A stretch of DNA of 64,000 nt from Exiguobacterium sp. SL-9 (GCF_004336985.1 NZ_SJUO01000002.1:744001-808000), one strand, 5' to 3'. Counted from the first letter of the stretch, positions 9,334-18,587 are shown. Made by a program: numbers and translations. Notes: a model not told the origin generated them from the letters alone.

Positions 9334-10398
9334 TTATTTCTGTTGCCAAAAGAACATATAAAGCGGTTCGTTCCGGACGAACAAGAGCAGTAGCATCGTG
9401 ATAGCCACATAGTAGACGAGCAGGCGCTCCCTACGCTCGAAGGAACGGAGCAGTTCCGGGATCAATAGCATGACGAATACTGAGAAATATTGAACGACCC
9501 GCATCATCGAAGGGTTGATGAACGTGAGCGGAAGAAAGCAAAGGGCGAGCAGCAAGGCGTTCAAATAATGAGTCACGTTTGGGTTGGCCGCAATCATCTG
9601 TTCACGCCGCCAGAGCGACACGACGGTGATTAGCACTAAAATCAGTGAGAAGTTGAGCGTCCCGGCCCCGGTGTAGTAATCATATTCGTCGTAGCCACTG
9701 ATGGTACGGAAAAATTCGAACAGTTGGACTCGAAAGACGAACAGGAATGGAATCAATGCCCCCATGAACAGCAAATAGCGTGTCGTGATCGTCTTCGTGG
9801 CCAAGAAATAAAACGGAAGAAAGACGAGAGCGGATTGATGAATCGTCGCCGCGAGCAATACGACCCCGAGAAATGGCCAAAATCGTCTCGTTTGTATGAA
9901 GTAGTAGCCGATTAACACGGCGATTGCCGTCGCAATCGTCTGACGAATCCCGGTGATGGCAAAGAACGCGTAAAACAAGGTAGAAAAAATCAAGAAGCTG
10001 AGCAACGGTTCTGTCGAGTTTCGGTAAATCCAAATACCAAATGGAATCAAAAACAGAAGTGCGACCGTTAATAAGTACCATTGATAGTTGTCTGTCACCA
10101 GTTGAATCGTTTTTTGTAGTAAGTAGTATCCTGGATCGCGTCCGTCCTCTCCGCCGAACAAAACGTTGATAAAATTGTCACCTAGCCGTTCCCAGGAGAT
10201 TCGTTTCGTCTCATCAAACATCCATTTGTATTGCATCGTATCGGCACCGACGCTAAAGTGACGAAATCCAGACAAGAGAATCCATTGGCACGTCGCAATC
10301 GTCACAAACAACAACTTCCCGTGTTTGATTCCGTCATCACGCAAAAGGAGGGCCGCCCATGCGATCAGGAGTAACATATTAATCAGATAGATCCACAT
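9334..10398 (-). CDS. wzy: EpsG/Wzy-type polysaccharide polymerase
   Basis: Polytopic membrane protein of about 354 residues with some ten predicted helices. SGFRHFSVGADTMQYKWMF near residue 45 is the conserved extracytoplasmic block of the EpsG family (R-x5-G-x-D), followed by DPGYYLLQKTI and GIRQTIATAIAVLIGYYFI. It would join flipped repeat units outside the membrane. The ATG of MWIYLIN was chosen since AAGGAGGAG lies directly ahead; the longer GTG start would sit upstream of that site. It follows a GT2 gene and precedes wzx in the same transcript. Wzy proteins diverge strongly, so assignment rests on the motif and topology. Confidence 0.87.
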   Translation of the reverse strand: MWIYLINMLLLIAWAALLLRDDGIKHGKLLFVTIATCQWILLSGFRHFSVGADTMQYKWMFDETKRISWERLGDNFINVLFGGEDGRDPGYYLLQKTIQLVTDNYQWYLLTVALLFLIPFGIWIYRNSTEPLLSFLIFSTLFYAFFAITGIRQTIATAIAVLIGYYFIQTRRFWPFLGVVLLAATIHQSALVFLPFYFLATKTITTRYLLFMGALIPFLFVFRVQLFEFFRTISGYDEYDYYTGAGTLNFSLILVLITVVSLWRREQMIAANPNVTHYLNALLLALCFLPLTFINPSMMRVVQYFSVFVMLLIPELLRSFERRERLLVYYVAITMLLLLFVRNEPLYMFFWQQK

Positions 10399-10419
10399 TT
10401 CAACTCCTCCTTTTCGCAC

Positions 10420-11355
10420 TTATCGATAGCGAAGGTTCATCATTCCGCGGTAAAACGTCAACAGCCGTTGATATATGGCGGCTGAAACATTCAGTCGTTG
10501 CTGTTCCATCCGACTTAAATGACGTGGCCCATCAAAGCGCTGCAGCAAATCCTCCCTCACTTCTGGATCAGTCGAGCGGTATACCGCCTTGAATACCGTT
10601 TTAATCTGTGGTGTGGTGACGCTATTCGTTGCATCGAGTCGAACGAATAACTGTTCGAAAAAGCGGGCTGTCTCGATTGGCGCGAGGTCTGCGATTTTTT
10701 TCGTCTGTTGCTTCGCATGGATACGCGTCTTCGAATGCGGTGCCGTCGTCACTTTGAATTGATAGCCCGAAAGCGCCAAGTCGACCCAACATACCCAGTC
10801 TTGAATGTATCGATACGTCGTCGGGAATCCACCCACCTGTTCAAGCGCTCGTTTCGGAATGAGCAGCGCACAACCGCTCAAACAGGCTTTCAGTAAAAGA
10901 TAATCAAACATGGCCTCATTCGTATACGCGCCTTTCAATTGTCTTCTCGGACGGTGGATTGGGGCTCCGGCCTCATCAATCAGCGTCGTCCCACAAGACA
11001 AGATGTAACGCTCGGCTTGATCACCAAGCTTTAGGAGTTCTTCGACTTGATCATTCACTTTTTCCGGTTCATAAAGGTCATCATGACTCAGCCATGAGAA
11101 CCACTCGCCTCGCATTTTATCGATACCGAGATTGAGCGCGGTCGATACTCCACCGTTCGGCTTTTCATAATATCTGATCCGACTCCCAAAGCTTCGGGCG
11201 ATTTCAGCGGTCGCCCCGCCATCGGTCGACCCGTCGTTAATCACTAGCACCTCGATCCGCTCATACGTTTGAGCAAGGGCGCTCTCGATCGTTTCTTTTA
11301 AATAGTCCGCTCCATTGTAGACGGGGATGACGATTGAGACGAGGGGACGTTCCAT
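10420..11355 (-). CDS. GT2-family glycosyltransferase
   Basis: GT-A fold glycosyltransferase. The N-terminus VSIVIPVYNGADYLKETIES, VINDGSTDG and WLSHDDLYEPEKV (the DxD-equivalent metal site) are the family 2 core; RYIQDWVCWVDLALSGY lies where the catalytic-base region is expected. It transfers one sugar to the growing repeat unit at the inner face of the membrane. The ATG follows AAAGGAGGAATTCAGC. Its first 58 nt overlap the 3' end of the preceding GT4 gene in another frame. Substrate unknown. Confidence 0.9.
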   Translation of the reverse strand: MERPLVSIVIPVYNGADYLKETIESALAQTYERIEVLVINDGSTDGGATAEIARSFGSRIRYYEKPNGGVSTALNLGIDKMRGEWFSWLSHDDLYEPEKVNDQVEELLKLGDQAERYILSCGTTLIDEAGAPIHRPRRQLKGAYTNEAMFDYLLLKACLSGCALLIPKRALEQVGGFPTTYRYIQDWVCWVDLALSGYQFKVTTAPHSKTRIHAKQQTKKIADLAPIETARFFEQLFVRLDATNSVTTPQIKTVFKAVYRSTDPEVREDLLQRFDGPRHLSRMEQQRLNVSAAIYQRLLTFYRGMMNLRYR

Positions 11356-12569
11356 GCTGAATTCCTCCTTTTATCGTGAACAAGGCTTTCATAAACGTGT
11401 AGATAATCCATGACTCGCTCTTCCATCGAAAACGAGGCGCGCGCGTGTTCGATACAGGCGTCCTCATAATACTCCTTACCGCGTCGTCTCATTTTTTCGA
11501 TTGCGTCGATGACAGCCTCTAACTGATGAGGCTGAACGACTTCGCCACAGGTGATGGGGACAAGTTCTGGATTGGCTGTCGCATCGAGCACAACGACCGG
11601 CGTTCCTGAGGCCATCGCTTCCGCCGTCACTTTCCCGAACGATTCTTCGACCGATAAGTTGAGGAACGCATCTGCGAGCGCATAATAGTCAGCCAACTCT
11701 TCGATACGATTCGTCGATGGAATATGGATCACATTCACCGGCAACGTGAGCTCTGGGAGGTCACCGACTAACAGAAAGCGATCTTCCGGCAACGCTTGTG
11801 CCACTTGTAAGAAATCAGACAGTCCTTTTGAATCGTCCCAGGAACTAGCGACGCCTAACAGCACGAAGCGATGTTCTAATCCGAGCGCCGCACGTAATCC
11901 GGATGTATCCCGTGGGTAGAAAATATTGAGGTCGACCCAGTTATAGATGCGACGAATCAGCTTCGCATTGCCGAGAAAAGAAAATCGCGCTTCCATCGTG
12001 ATCCAATCCGAGACACCGATGACGGCAAGCCACTGGATATTTTCGAACCATCGCTTTTTGTCCGTCCACATGTCAGCAGTCCGATCCAGACCCCAACTTG
12101 GGTTATCAAGGGCCAGTCGAGGACAACTCCCGCAGCCATCTCGCCAACGTGCACAACCGGTTCGCGTATAGTGCGTGCACTTTCCCGTATAAAACCAACA
12201 ATCGTGTAGCGTCAATACGGTCGGTGTGTCGGTTTGGCTGAGCCAATTAAATAATGTCTCGAGATGGATGTAGTTGGCGTGAAGGTTATGCAAATGAACG
12301 ATGTCAGGCTTGTACGATTCGATATAATCGATCAGTTCAGCCGTCGCCCCTTTTGAAAAATAGCCTTGTTTCCCACTCAAGCGAGACAAGAGCGCATGTC
12401 GTTTTTGATCGAAGGATGAACCGATGCGGAACCCACTTCCCGTATCTGGACCTGTCGCATAAGCGACGACACTCTCATGGCCATGGGCAACCGCCACAGA
12501 CGAAATCTCTTTACAAATCCGTCCCGTGCTTTTTTCTTCATGAATGGCATTGATGTGTAAAATCCGCAT
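11298..12569 (-). CDS. GT4-family glycosyltransferase
   Basis: GT-B glycosyltransferase of about 423 residues. MRILHINAIHEEKSTGRICKE at the N-terminus, VHLHNLHANY, and LTLHDCWFYTGKCTHY are typical of the colanic/WcaL-like GT4 group; the C-terminal ALADAFLNLSVEESFGKVTAEAMASGTPVVVLD is the E-x7-E sugar-nucleotide motif. A cysteine-rich stretch (TGCARWRDGCGSCP) occurs near residue 140, as in related enzymes. The start follows AAGGAGGGAGAACG. The C-terminal 18 or so residues are read through the start of the next GT2 gene. Donor unknown. Confidence 0.9.
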   Translation of the reverse strand: MRILHINAIHEEKSTGRICKEISSVAVAHGHESVVAYATGPDTGSGFRIGSSFDQKRHALLSRLSGKQGYFSKGATAELIDYIESYKPDIVHLHNLHANYIHLETLFNWLSQTDTPTVLTLHDCWFYTGKCTHYTRTGCARWRDGCGSCPRLALDNPSWGLDRTADMWTDKKRWFENIQWLAVIGVSDWITMEARFSFLGNAKLIRRIYNWVDLNIFYPRDTSGLRAALGLEHRFVLLGVASSWDDSKGLSDFLQVAQALPEDRFLLVGDLPELTLPVNVIHIPSTNRIEELADYYALADAFLNLSVEESFGKVTAEAMASGTPVVVLDATANPELVPITCGEVVQPHQLEAVIDAIEKMRRRGKEYYEDACIEHARASFSMEERVMDYLHVYESLVHDKRRNSAWNVPSSQSSSPSTMERTI

Positions 12570-12581
12570 CGTTCTCCCTCC

Positions 12582-13286
12582 TTACTCGTACGTATAGGCG
12601 TAATAAGCGTCCTTGCCACCTCGTTCTCGTTTGTTCATGACGATCCCAAGCATATGGGCACCAGACAAGACGAGCTGTTCTTTCGCTTTGAGTACAAGAT
12701 CTCGATTTGAATTGTCACACCCTATGACGAGAATCGTCCCATCGGTCTCACTTGCGAGAAGTCGGCTGTCGGCCACATGCATGAGCGGCGGCGCATCCAA
12801 GATGATCAAATCGTACTTCTCCTTTACCTCATCCAATAGCTGTTTCATCATTGGTGACGCAAGCAGCTCCGACGGATTCGGCGGGATCGGGCCCGCCGCC
12901 AACAAATGAAGTTTCGGAACTTTCGTCATTTGAACCGATCGTTCAAACGTCGACCGTTTGGCGAGGACCGTAGACAAACCCATTTGACCTGCAAGTTGAA
13001 ACGTGAAATGGACCGTCGGCTTGCGCATATCACAGTCCATGAGCAACACGCGCTTACCGAGCTGCGCATAGACGATGGCCAAATTCGAAGCCGTCGTCGA
13101 TTTCCCTTCGCCCGGTGATGCTGATGTGACAACGATTGACTGTAACGTGGCCCCGAGCGCCGTGAATTGCAAGTTCGTCCGTATCGTTCGATATTGTTCG
13201 GCGATCGGAGATTTAGGATTGGCTAACGTGATGAGGCTACGCCCGGAATCACGATGTTTGTCTTGTTTCTTTGACAGGTGGAACAT
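12582..13286 (-). CDS. cpsD: BY-family tyrosine kinase of polysaccharide synthesis
   Basis: Cytoplasmic tyrosine autokinase controlling chain length and export. Visible: Walker A SASPGEGKSTTASNLA, Walker A' LLMDCDMRKPT and Walker B YDLIILDAPPLMH, plus the tail DAYYAYTYE with four tyrosines, the autophosphorylation cluster of CpsD/CapB/EpsB. The start MFHLSKK was chosen because AAAGGAGACGATCCGC precedes it. Its first 38 nt overlap the end of cpsC. In Firmicutes the kinase needs the C-terminus of the membrane modulator, encoded directly upstream. No matching phosphatase gene is visible in the window. Confidence 0.93.
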   Translation of the reverse strand: MFHLSKKQDKHRDSGRSLITLANPKSPIAEQYRTIRTNLQFTALGATLQSIVVTSASPGEGKSTTASNLAIVYAQLGKRVLLMDCDMRKPTVHFTFQLAGQMGLSTVLAKRSTFERSVQMTKVPKLHLLAAGPIPPNPSELLASPMMKQLLDEVKEKYDLIILDAPPLMHVADSRLLASETDGTILVIGCDNSNRDLVLKAKEQLVLSGAHMLGIVMNKRERGGKDAYYAYTYE

Positions 13287-14025
13287 GCGGATCGTCTCCT
13301 TTCGGCTTGTTGCCGGCATCAGCTTTTGGTTTAACTACCTTTGGGTTCATATCACGCTTTTCAATGACCGGGATGGATCCAATCACTGGCATGGACAAAA
13401 TCTGTTCAGCCTCTCGCTCATTATGAATCCGTTTGTCAAACGTATGACGGATGAGCGCGAGTACGCCTCCGACCACAAAGCCAACAAGTAGACCAACCGC
13501 GGTATTCATAACGACATTTGGTGCAATCGGTTCGCCTGGTACGACGGCTTCCGAGAGGATACGAACGTTGTCGATATTCATTAAATCTGGAATTTCACTC
13601 GCGAACACACGTGTGATGACATTGGCGATTTCAGTGGCCACGACCGGGTCGACGTATTGAACGACAATATTGATGACTTGTGAGTCCTCTTCGCTTTCCA
13701 CCAACAAAATCTCACTGATGTCCGCCGGTGCTTCCCCTACTCGATCTTGTACTTCATTCAAAATAGCAGGACTGCGCATGATGACTCGATACGTGTTCAC
13801 AAGCGATAGTGATGAGGAAACTTGTGCACTGTCGATCACATTCGTACCAGCCTCTTCTTTCGGGACGATCAATACCTGGGTCGACGCCTCATAGGTCGGT
13901 GCGATCACATATTGGCTTAAATAATAGGCTGCCCCTCCACCCATGAGCATCATCAACAAAAGGATTAGAATGTTTTTCTTTAACACACCGAATATTTCGG
14001 AAAGTAGCATCGTTTGACTTTTCAC
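13249..14025 (-). CDS. cpsC: Wzz/CpsC-type chain-length regulator and kinase modulator
   Basis: Membrane protein with two helices (about residues 15-38 and 172-192) around an extracytoplasmic Wzz domain; the YVIAPTYEASTQVLI block follows helix one and a PGEPIAPNV proline-rich motif precedes helix two. The cytoplasmic tail after VIGSIPVIEK is lysine- and proline-rich and should activate CpsD. Start is a GTG with AAGGAGGG ahead; an ATG five codons in is an alternative. It is the first gene of the operon cpsC-cpsD-GT4-GT2-wzy-wzx. The 134 bases between it and the upstream GT4 gene hold no gene, only a weak hairpin. Confidence 0.91.
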   Translation of the reverse strand: MKSQTMLLSEIFGVLKKNILILLLMMLMGGGAAYYLSQYVIAPTYEASTQVLIVPKEEAGTNVIDSAQVSSSLSLVNTYRVIMRSPAILNEVQDRVGEAPADISEILLVESEEDSQVINIVVQYVDPVVATEIANVITRVFASEIPDLMNIDNVRILSEAVVPGEPIAPNVVMNTAVGLLVGFVVGGVLALIRHTFDKRIHNEREAEQILSMPVIGSIPVIEKRDMNPKVVKPKADAGNKPKGDDPHVPPVKETRQTS

Positions 14026-14159
14026 ACGTAAGCCCTCCTTCAGACAAAGTTACCTATACAAAAATCTAGACGTGAGGATGAGGTCGTTCTCTGTCTTACC
14101 TTCTTACCCGCCGTTCTGTGCAAATCGAAAAGAAATGGTTACCATCTTTTCATGAACTA

Positions 14160-15317
14160 TCATGTCGGCTTATCTTGCGTGAATTGCGAATAAATGCGTC
14201 GCATCTCCGTCTTCGAGCGGTCGACGTCGAACGCCTTGACCGACTCGCTATTATGGAGCCCCATCTGGTGGGAAAGATCGAAATCGAGTTGCATCGTCCG
14301 GATCGCCCGAGCGAACCCTGAAGCGTCTTCCGGCGAACACTTATACCCGGTGACCCCATCGATCGAATAGTCATTGATGCCGTGCACGTTCGACGTGATG
14401 AGCGGAAGCCCGGCGGCCATCGCTTCGAGCGCAGCCATGCCGAGCCCTTCCCGTTTCGATGGGAAGACGAAGCAATCAGATGCCTTCATCACTTCAATGA
14501 CATCGTCCCGGAAGCCGAGTAAGATCATTTGTCGCTCGAGTCCGAGCTCACGGATGAGTCGCTCGAGGTTTTCCTTATTGTCACCCGTCCCGGCAATTAA
14601 ATAACGTAGTGTTGGTTCCTTGAGCGAGGCGATGGCGCGGATGATCGTCTCGTGGTTCTTGTTCTCGTTCAACTCGCCGACGGACAACAAGACAAAGTCG
14701 CTATCACTACTGATACCGAGTTCGCGACGTTTCTTCGGTCGGTCAATCGTGACCGCCTCGATTCGTTTCGTGTCGACGCCAATGCCGGGGATACGGAACG
14801 TGTGCGACGTCTTGAACGTCTGCGCTCGTGAGAAGTCCTCTTCGTTGATTGTCACAATCGTGTCCGTCAGACGGGCGAGCGTCCGTTCGACCGGATAGTA
14901 CAGCATCCAATTGAGCGACGGGCTGCCTTTGAAGAAATGAAAGCCATGCGCCGTATACATGCACGGTGTGTGCGTCTGGCGCGCGACGAGCCGACCGACG
15001 ACCCCGCCGATTGGCGAATGACAGTGGATGAAGTGATAGCGGTTTGCCGTCATGACAGCCTTCAGCTGTTGATAGGCGCGGACATGTCCATTCATCTTCT
15101 TAATATCGCGCTCAAAGTCGATTTGGTACCACGTGACGCCACTGTCTTGTAAATCCTGTTTGATACGGGCAATCTTATCAGGCGAATACATGCTGCCCCA
15201 CTCAAAATTGGTGGCGACATCGACTTGATACCCCATCTCTTGGAGCATACGGATATTGTCGCGATTGAAGCTCTCGATCATCGAGACGACCGAGGCGACC
15301 ATGAGCACTCGTTTCAT
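14160..15317 (-). CDS. GT4-family glycosyltransferase (EpsD-like)
   Basis: GT-B enzyme of 385 residues. N-terminal KRVLMVASVVSMIESFNRDN and HCHSPIGGVVGRLVARQ, then YTAHGFHFFKG, match the EpsD/PglA-like GT4 group. The donor domain shows LLSVGELNENKNHETIIRAI, LLGFRDDVIEVMKASDCFVFPSKREGLGMAALEAMAAGLPLI, the E-x7-E motif. It likely adds an early sugar of the repeat unit, judged by its likeness to EpsD, but donor and acceptor are not known. The ATG has AGGAGGAACG ahead of it. It forms a short run with the GT2 gene upstream (12 nt apart). Confidence 0.9.
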   Translation of the reverse strand: MKRVLMVASVVSMIESFNRDNIRMLQEMGYQVDVATNFEWGSMYSPDKIARIKQDLQDSGVTWYQIDFERDIKKMNGHVRAYQQLKAVMTANRYHFIHCHSPIGGVVGRLVARQTHTPCMYTAHGFHFFKGSPSLNWMLYYPVERTLARLTDTIVTINEEDFSRAQTFKTSHTFRIPGIGVDTKRIEAVTIDRPKKRRELGISSDSDFVLLSVGELNENKNHETIIRAIASLKEPTLRYLIAGTGDNKENLERLIRELGLERQMILLGFRDDVIEVMKASDCFVFPSKREGLGMAALEAMAAGLPLITSNVHGINDYSIDGVTGYKCSPEDASGFARAIRTMQLDFDLSHQMGLHNSESVKAFDVDRSKTEMRRIYSQFTQDKPT

Positions 15318-15329
15318 CGTTCCTCCTCC

Positions 15330-16382
15330 TCACACGCGTTTCCGTAAGTAGTCGACACCACGCAACATCAAGACGAGCGGAACGGTCTGCTCGTGTTTGC
15401 ACAGTTGGAAGAACGTCCGCCATTTCATATCGAAATGACCCATATCCATCTGCGAGTAGGCGCGTTTATACTCTTCTTGTCGAAGTACTTGCTTCAACGA
15501 CTCGGCCTGGGCGAAGAGTGACTTCGGTGCCCCGATCTCGTTCAAGCCGATACCGATCATGCTGAGGGCGATTCGATTATAGAGTGCGTGATTATACTCT
15601 TCTCCAAGCTGGTGGGTCTCGATGTAACGCATTAAAATATGAAAGAACTGCAAGCGTGAGGCGATGAGGTTATTGTTGTATACACTCGTCTCCGACTCGG
15701 CGTTTGTTTTTCGGTAATGGTAGACCGGATAATCGATGTAAATGAAGCGCTGGCAATGCTCCAACGCTTGGATTTGAAAATACAAATCGACGAACGTCCC
15801 GTACGGACCGCCAAATGACAAATGTTTGATGAGGTCACGGTGATAGAGCGTGATGCAGTTTGAATTGAGCGCATCCACCGTTTCCGGGTGAGCAAGTTCT
15901 TCACCAACAAGTCCGAACAGACGACGATGGACATAACGTCTCGTTTCTTCGGCGTTATACGACAAAAAGTCCGCTTCGAAGATCCGTTTCGGGAGTGAAC
16001 GTCCATCGTATTCACGGACATATGTCCCCATGACGGCGTCGGCGCGTTCAGCCTCCGCATGTTCGACCAATAATCGAATCGCATCGACATCTAGCCAGTC
16101 ATCGCTGTCGATGAACATGATGTATTCGCCCGTCGCCAATTGCAGGCCACGATTTCGGCAAAATGAGCATCCTCGATTTGTCTGGCTGATGACACGAACC
16201 CTTGGATCTTTGTCATAGGTCAGGACAATCTCGAGACTATGATCCGTACTGCCATCATCGATACAAATGATTTCGAGATGAGGATACGTTTGATGGACAA
16301 GGCTGTCGAGACACTGCCGCAAATAGGCGCTTGTGTTATAAATGGGCACGACTAGGCTGACGAGCGGGGTAAGGGTTGGCAT
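15330..16382 (-). CDS. GT2-family glycosyltransferase
   Basis: GT-A enzyme with VSLVVPIYNTSAYLRQCLDS, CIDDGSTDHS, GCSFCRNRGLQLATGEYIMFIDSDDWLD: the full N-terminal family 2 core including the metal-binding DSDD. The C-terminal half (about residues 200-350) is helical and resembles EpsJ/CpsJ-type enzymes. The ATG at MPTLTP was chosen, eight bases after AGAAGGAG; the earlier GTG overlaps that site. It is probably transcribed from its own promoter, since a terminator separates it from the dehydrogenase gene upstream. The 120 bases ahead (16392-16514) show no gene. Confidence 0.9.
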   Translation of the reverse strand: MPTLTPLVSLVVPIYNTSAYLRQCLDSLVHQTYPHLEIICIDDGSTDHSLEIVLTYDKDPRVRVISQTNRGCSFCRNRGLQLATGEYIMFIDSDDWLDVDAIRLLVEHAEAERADAVMGTYVREYDGRSLPKRIFEADFLSYNAEETRRYVHRRLFGLVGEELAHPETVDALNSNCITLYHRDLIKHLSFGGPYGTFVDLYFQIQALEHCQRFIYIDYPVYHYRKTNAESETSVYNNNLIASRLQFFHILMRYIETHQLGEEYNHALYNRIALSMIGIGLNEIGAPKSLFAQAESLKQVLRQEEYKRAYSQMDMGHFDMKWRTFFQLCKHEQTVPLVLMLRGVDYLRKRV

Positions 16383-16520
16383 GTAGGTCACTCCTTCTAG
16401 GTTGTCGCTTCATGGTGTGAGTGATAAATGGGGATGATTCTATCCTCGTTGTTCCCGTAAGCTGTTTTCGGTAACTCACAAACGGAATGAGCCGCGGATA
16501 ATCTTTTCGTGAAGTATAAA

Positions 16521-16550
16521 AAATGAAAAAAGCCGACCCTTCGGTCAGCT
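16521..16550 (-). terminator. Rho-independent terminator after the dehydrogenase gene
   Basis: Minus strand: AGCTGACC, loop GAAG, GGTCGGCT (one G-U pair), then six T. On the plus strand the same position would be a C-A mismatch, so it works best for minus-strand transcripts. Confidence 0.85.
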
Positions 16551-16557
16551 TCGCATG

Positions 16558-17463
16558 TCACTGAAGTTGTTCTTGCCGCAAGTTACGGAAGATGTTTTCA
16601 AACAAACGTACATTCACCCGATCCGACACGTACGAGTTGTGCGGGGTGAGCGACACCCATTCGAAGTTATAGAGTGCGTGATCCGATGGAAGCGGCTCGG
16701 TCTCAAAGACGTCCAAGGCGACCCCGAAGAACTTACCGTCTTCGAGCGCCGCGATCAGCGCCTCTTCATCGATGATTGAACCGCGTGCGACATTCAATAG
16801 GACGGCATCTTCTTTCATCGACGCAATCGCCCCTTCGTCAATCACATGATACGTGTCGTCTTTAAGCGGTAAGGCGATCACGACGACGTCGCTCTCCGCC
16901 AACACGTCATGCAATTCATCCATCAGCACGTAACGGTCGACGAACGGCACTTGTTTCTCACGATGACCGACGCCGATAATCGTCATATCGAACGCCCGGA
17001 GCCGAGTCGCCACTGCTTCTCCGACATGACCGAGCCCAAGCAACGCGACGGTCTTGCCGGTTAGTTCACGTAAACGACGTTCCTTCTCCCAATGTCGATT
17101 CGCCTGCTTCTCGCGAAACGCCGCACCGTGTTTCATAAAGTCGAGCAACTGCCAGACGACCCATTCGGCCATCGGCACGGCATACGTATCGCCAGCGTTA
17201 TACACACGGATGTCTCGCGCCTCGAGCTCCTCGAGCGGGAGTCGATCGAGTCCGGCACTGACGGCTTGGACGAACCGTAGTCGTTCAAAATCGTCGACGT
17301 GGCAATATTGGAACACGTTGTTACAAATCAATCCCTCGACCTCTGAGACATCGATGTCCGTCACGTCCGCCTCTTCGCGGAGTGTCGTCACCGTATAGCC
17401 GAGTTGTTCGAGTGTTGCGAGTTGTTCAGGAGTCAAGCGCACTCCTGTAGACAGCAAATTCAT
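16558..17463 (-). CDS. D-2-hydroxyacid dehydrogenase family protein
   Basis: NAD(P)-dependent dehydrogenase of the D-isomer-specific 2-hydroxyacid family. The nucleotide-binding motif is KTVALLGLGHVGEAVATRL; LLNVARGSIIDEEALIAAL carries the substrate-binding arginine, DVFETEPLP the glutamate and LTPHNSYVSD the catalytic histidine. The start MNLLSTG was chosen since it overlaps the stop of the aldolase gene by ATGA and follows AAGGGG; the longer frame runs inside that gene. With the aldolase it may make or reduce a small 2-keto or 2-hydroxy acid that decorates the polysaccharide. That role is inference. Confidence 0.87.
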   Translation of the reverse strand: MNLLSTGVRLTPEQLATLEQLGYTVTTLREEADVTDIDVSEVEGLICNNVFQYCHVDDFERLRFVQAVSAGLDRLPLEELEARDIRVYNAGDTYAVPMAEWVVWQLLDFMKHGAAFREKQANRHWEKERRLRELTGKTVALLGLGHVGEAVATRLRAFDMTIIGVGHREKQVPFVDRYVLMDELHDVLAESDVVVIALPLKDDTYHVIDEGAIASMKEDAVLLNVARGSIIDEEALIAALEDGKFFGVALDVFETEPLPSDHALYNFEWVSLTPHNSYVSDRVNVRLFENIFRNLRQEQLQ

Positions 17464-18305
17464 GACAAGATCCCCTTCTGGTTCTGGATTTCCGTTGTGA
17501 CGGCATGCACGGTCGAGACGAGGCTCAACCGGTTCATTTCCAACCACTCCGGTGTCGCGTGTTCGAGCTGTTGCTCGTACGCTCTAATTTTCCATACCCC
17601 TTCTTGGAATAGTTGTGCCTGTCTCGCGTCAAATTTTCCGGTCGATCCGATATTGCAAAAGCTGCGCGAAAGAATCGCGAGTGACGAACCGAGACGGACA
17701 TGCTCCCCAAGCACCTTCTCGGCTGGGAGCTTCCCTTCCCCGATCCGGGCGATGCCACCGAATCCATACGGGATGCCCGTCGCCTGCATTTGTCGAACAA
17801 TCGCCTCGATTGTCCCGTCGGCGAGCGGCTCGAACAGGAAACGTTGTCCGTAACTCAAATGCAGGTCGTTCAGGCCGATATGGATGTAGTCGATGCCTTT
17901 TAATGTGAGCACGTCCGGCATACAGGTGACAGCTTCTCTCGTCTCACACAACAGGCAGACTTTGGCCCGCTTGTCGACGAGCTCGATGAACGTCGTGACT
18001 TCGTCGACCGTCTTGTAGTATGGCAACATGACGACGTCCGCGCCGCGGTTGATGACCTCATTGATCTCATAGCGCGAGCCTTGGAAGATTGGATTGACGC
18101 GGACGAGCAGCTCGGCATGCTTCAAGACCGCGCGCAATCGACTGACGTCACGAATGGCGTGGCGTGAGATGACCGTATCTAGATGTCCTTGCCGTTCTTC
18201 TTTCCCGTTCAATTCCAAATCGACAAACACCCAGTCGACCCCGTTCTGTTCGGCGAGCAGCGCGATCTCCGGCTGGTTCGTGATATACATCAGTTTTAAA
18301 GGCAT
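17460..18305 (-). CDS. HpcH/HpaI aldolase/citrate lyase family protein
   Basis: TIM-barrel class II aldolase of the HpcH/HpaI family. Visible blocks are WVFVDLELNGKEERQGHLDT, RVNPIF, INRGADVVMLPYYKT, VCLLCETREAV (metal-binding Glu) and IHIGLNDLHLSYGQ (metal-binding Asp). Such enzymes cleave or form 4-hydroxy-2-oxo acids with pyruvate. The ATG at MPLKLM follows AAGGAG by eight bases; the GTG three codons earlier overlaps the site. It is first in a two-gene unit with the D-2-hydroxyacid dehydrogenase. Inside an exopolysaccharide locus the pair could supply an acid substituent; no other function is evident. Confidence 0.85.
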   Translation of the reverse strand: MPLKLMYITNQPEIALLAEQNGVDWVFVDLELNGKEERQGHLDTVISRHAIRDVSRLRAVLKHAELLVRVNPIFQGSRYEINEVINRGADVVMLPYYKTVDEVTTFIELVDKRAKVCLLCETREAVTCMPDVLTLKGIDYIHIGLNDLHLSYGQRFLFEPLADGTIEAIVRQMQATGIPYGFGGIARIGEGKLPAEKVLGEHVRLGSSLAILSRSFCNIGSTGKFDARQAQLFQEGVWKIRAYEQQLEHATPEWLEMNRLSLVSTVHAVTTEIQNQKGILS

Positions 18306-18587
18306 GGCGAGCACTCCTTCCGTATATAGATTACGTTAGGAAAATAGCCCGTCCGAAAAACAACAAAACGGAAATGCGGATAATGCTTTTGCAATCCAAA
18401 TCCAACTGCTTCTTATTTATATAAAGCTGCATGTTGATCCGAAGTGATACACCCGCTTCTCGAATATGCTTTGATATCAAACTATGCTCGAAACTTCTTT
18501 CAGGTTTTGTTTTAAATATGAGGAATCGGAAATAACTAACGTACAAGACAAAAATTCGACAGTTTTCGGCAAAAGGGGTGGCCAATC

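Noticed and set aside
14045-14159. Weak hairpin (GAAAAGATGG / CCATTTCTTTTC) between the GT4 and cpsC genes as terminator
   Set aside because: Stem has a two-base bulge and no run of T, so I do not call it; it would matter for operon boundaries and could be checked by RNA-seq.
18331-18585. Open frame of 84 codons on the minus strand ahead of the acetyltransferase gene
   Set aside because: No ribosome site, no domain, composition like non-coding AT-rich DNA; overlaps the likely promoter area of two divergent units.
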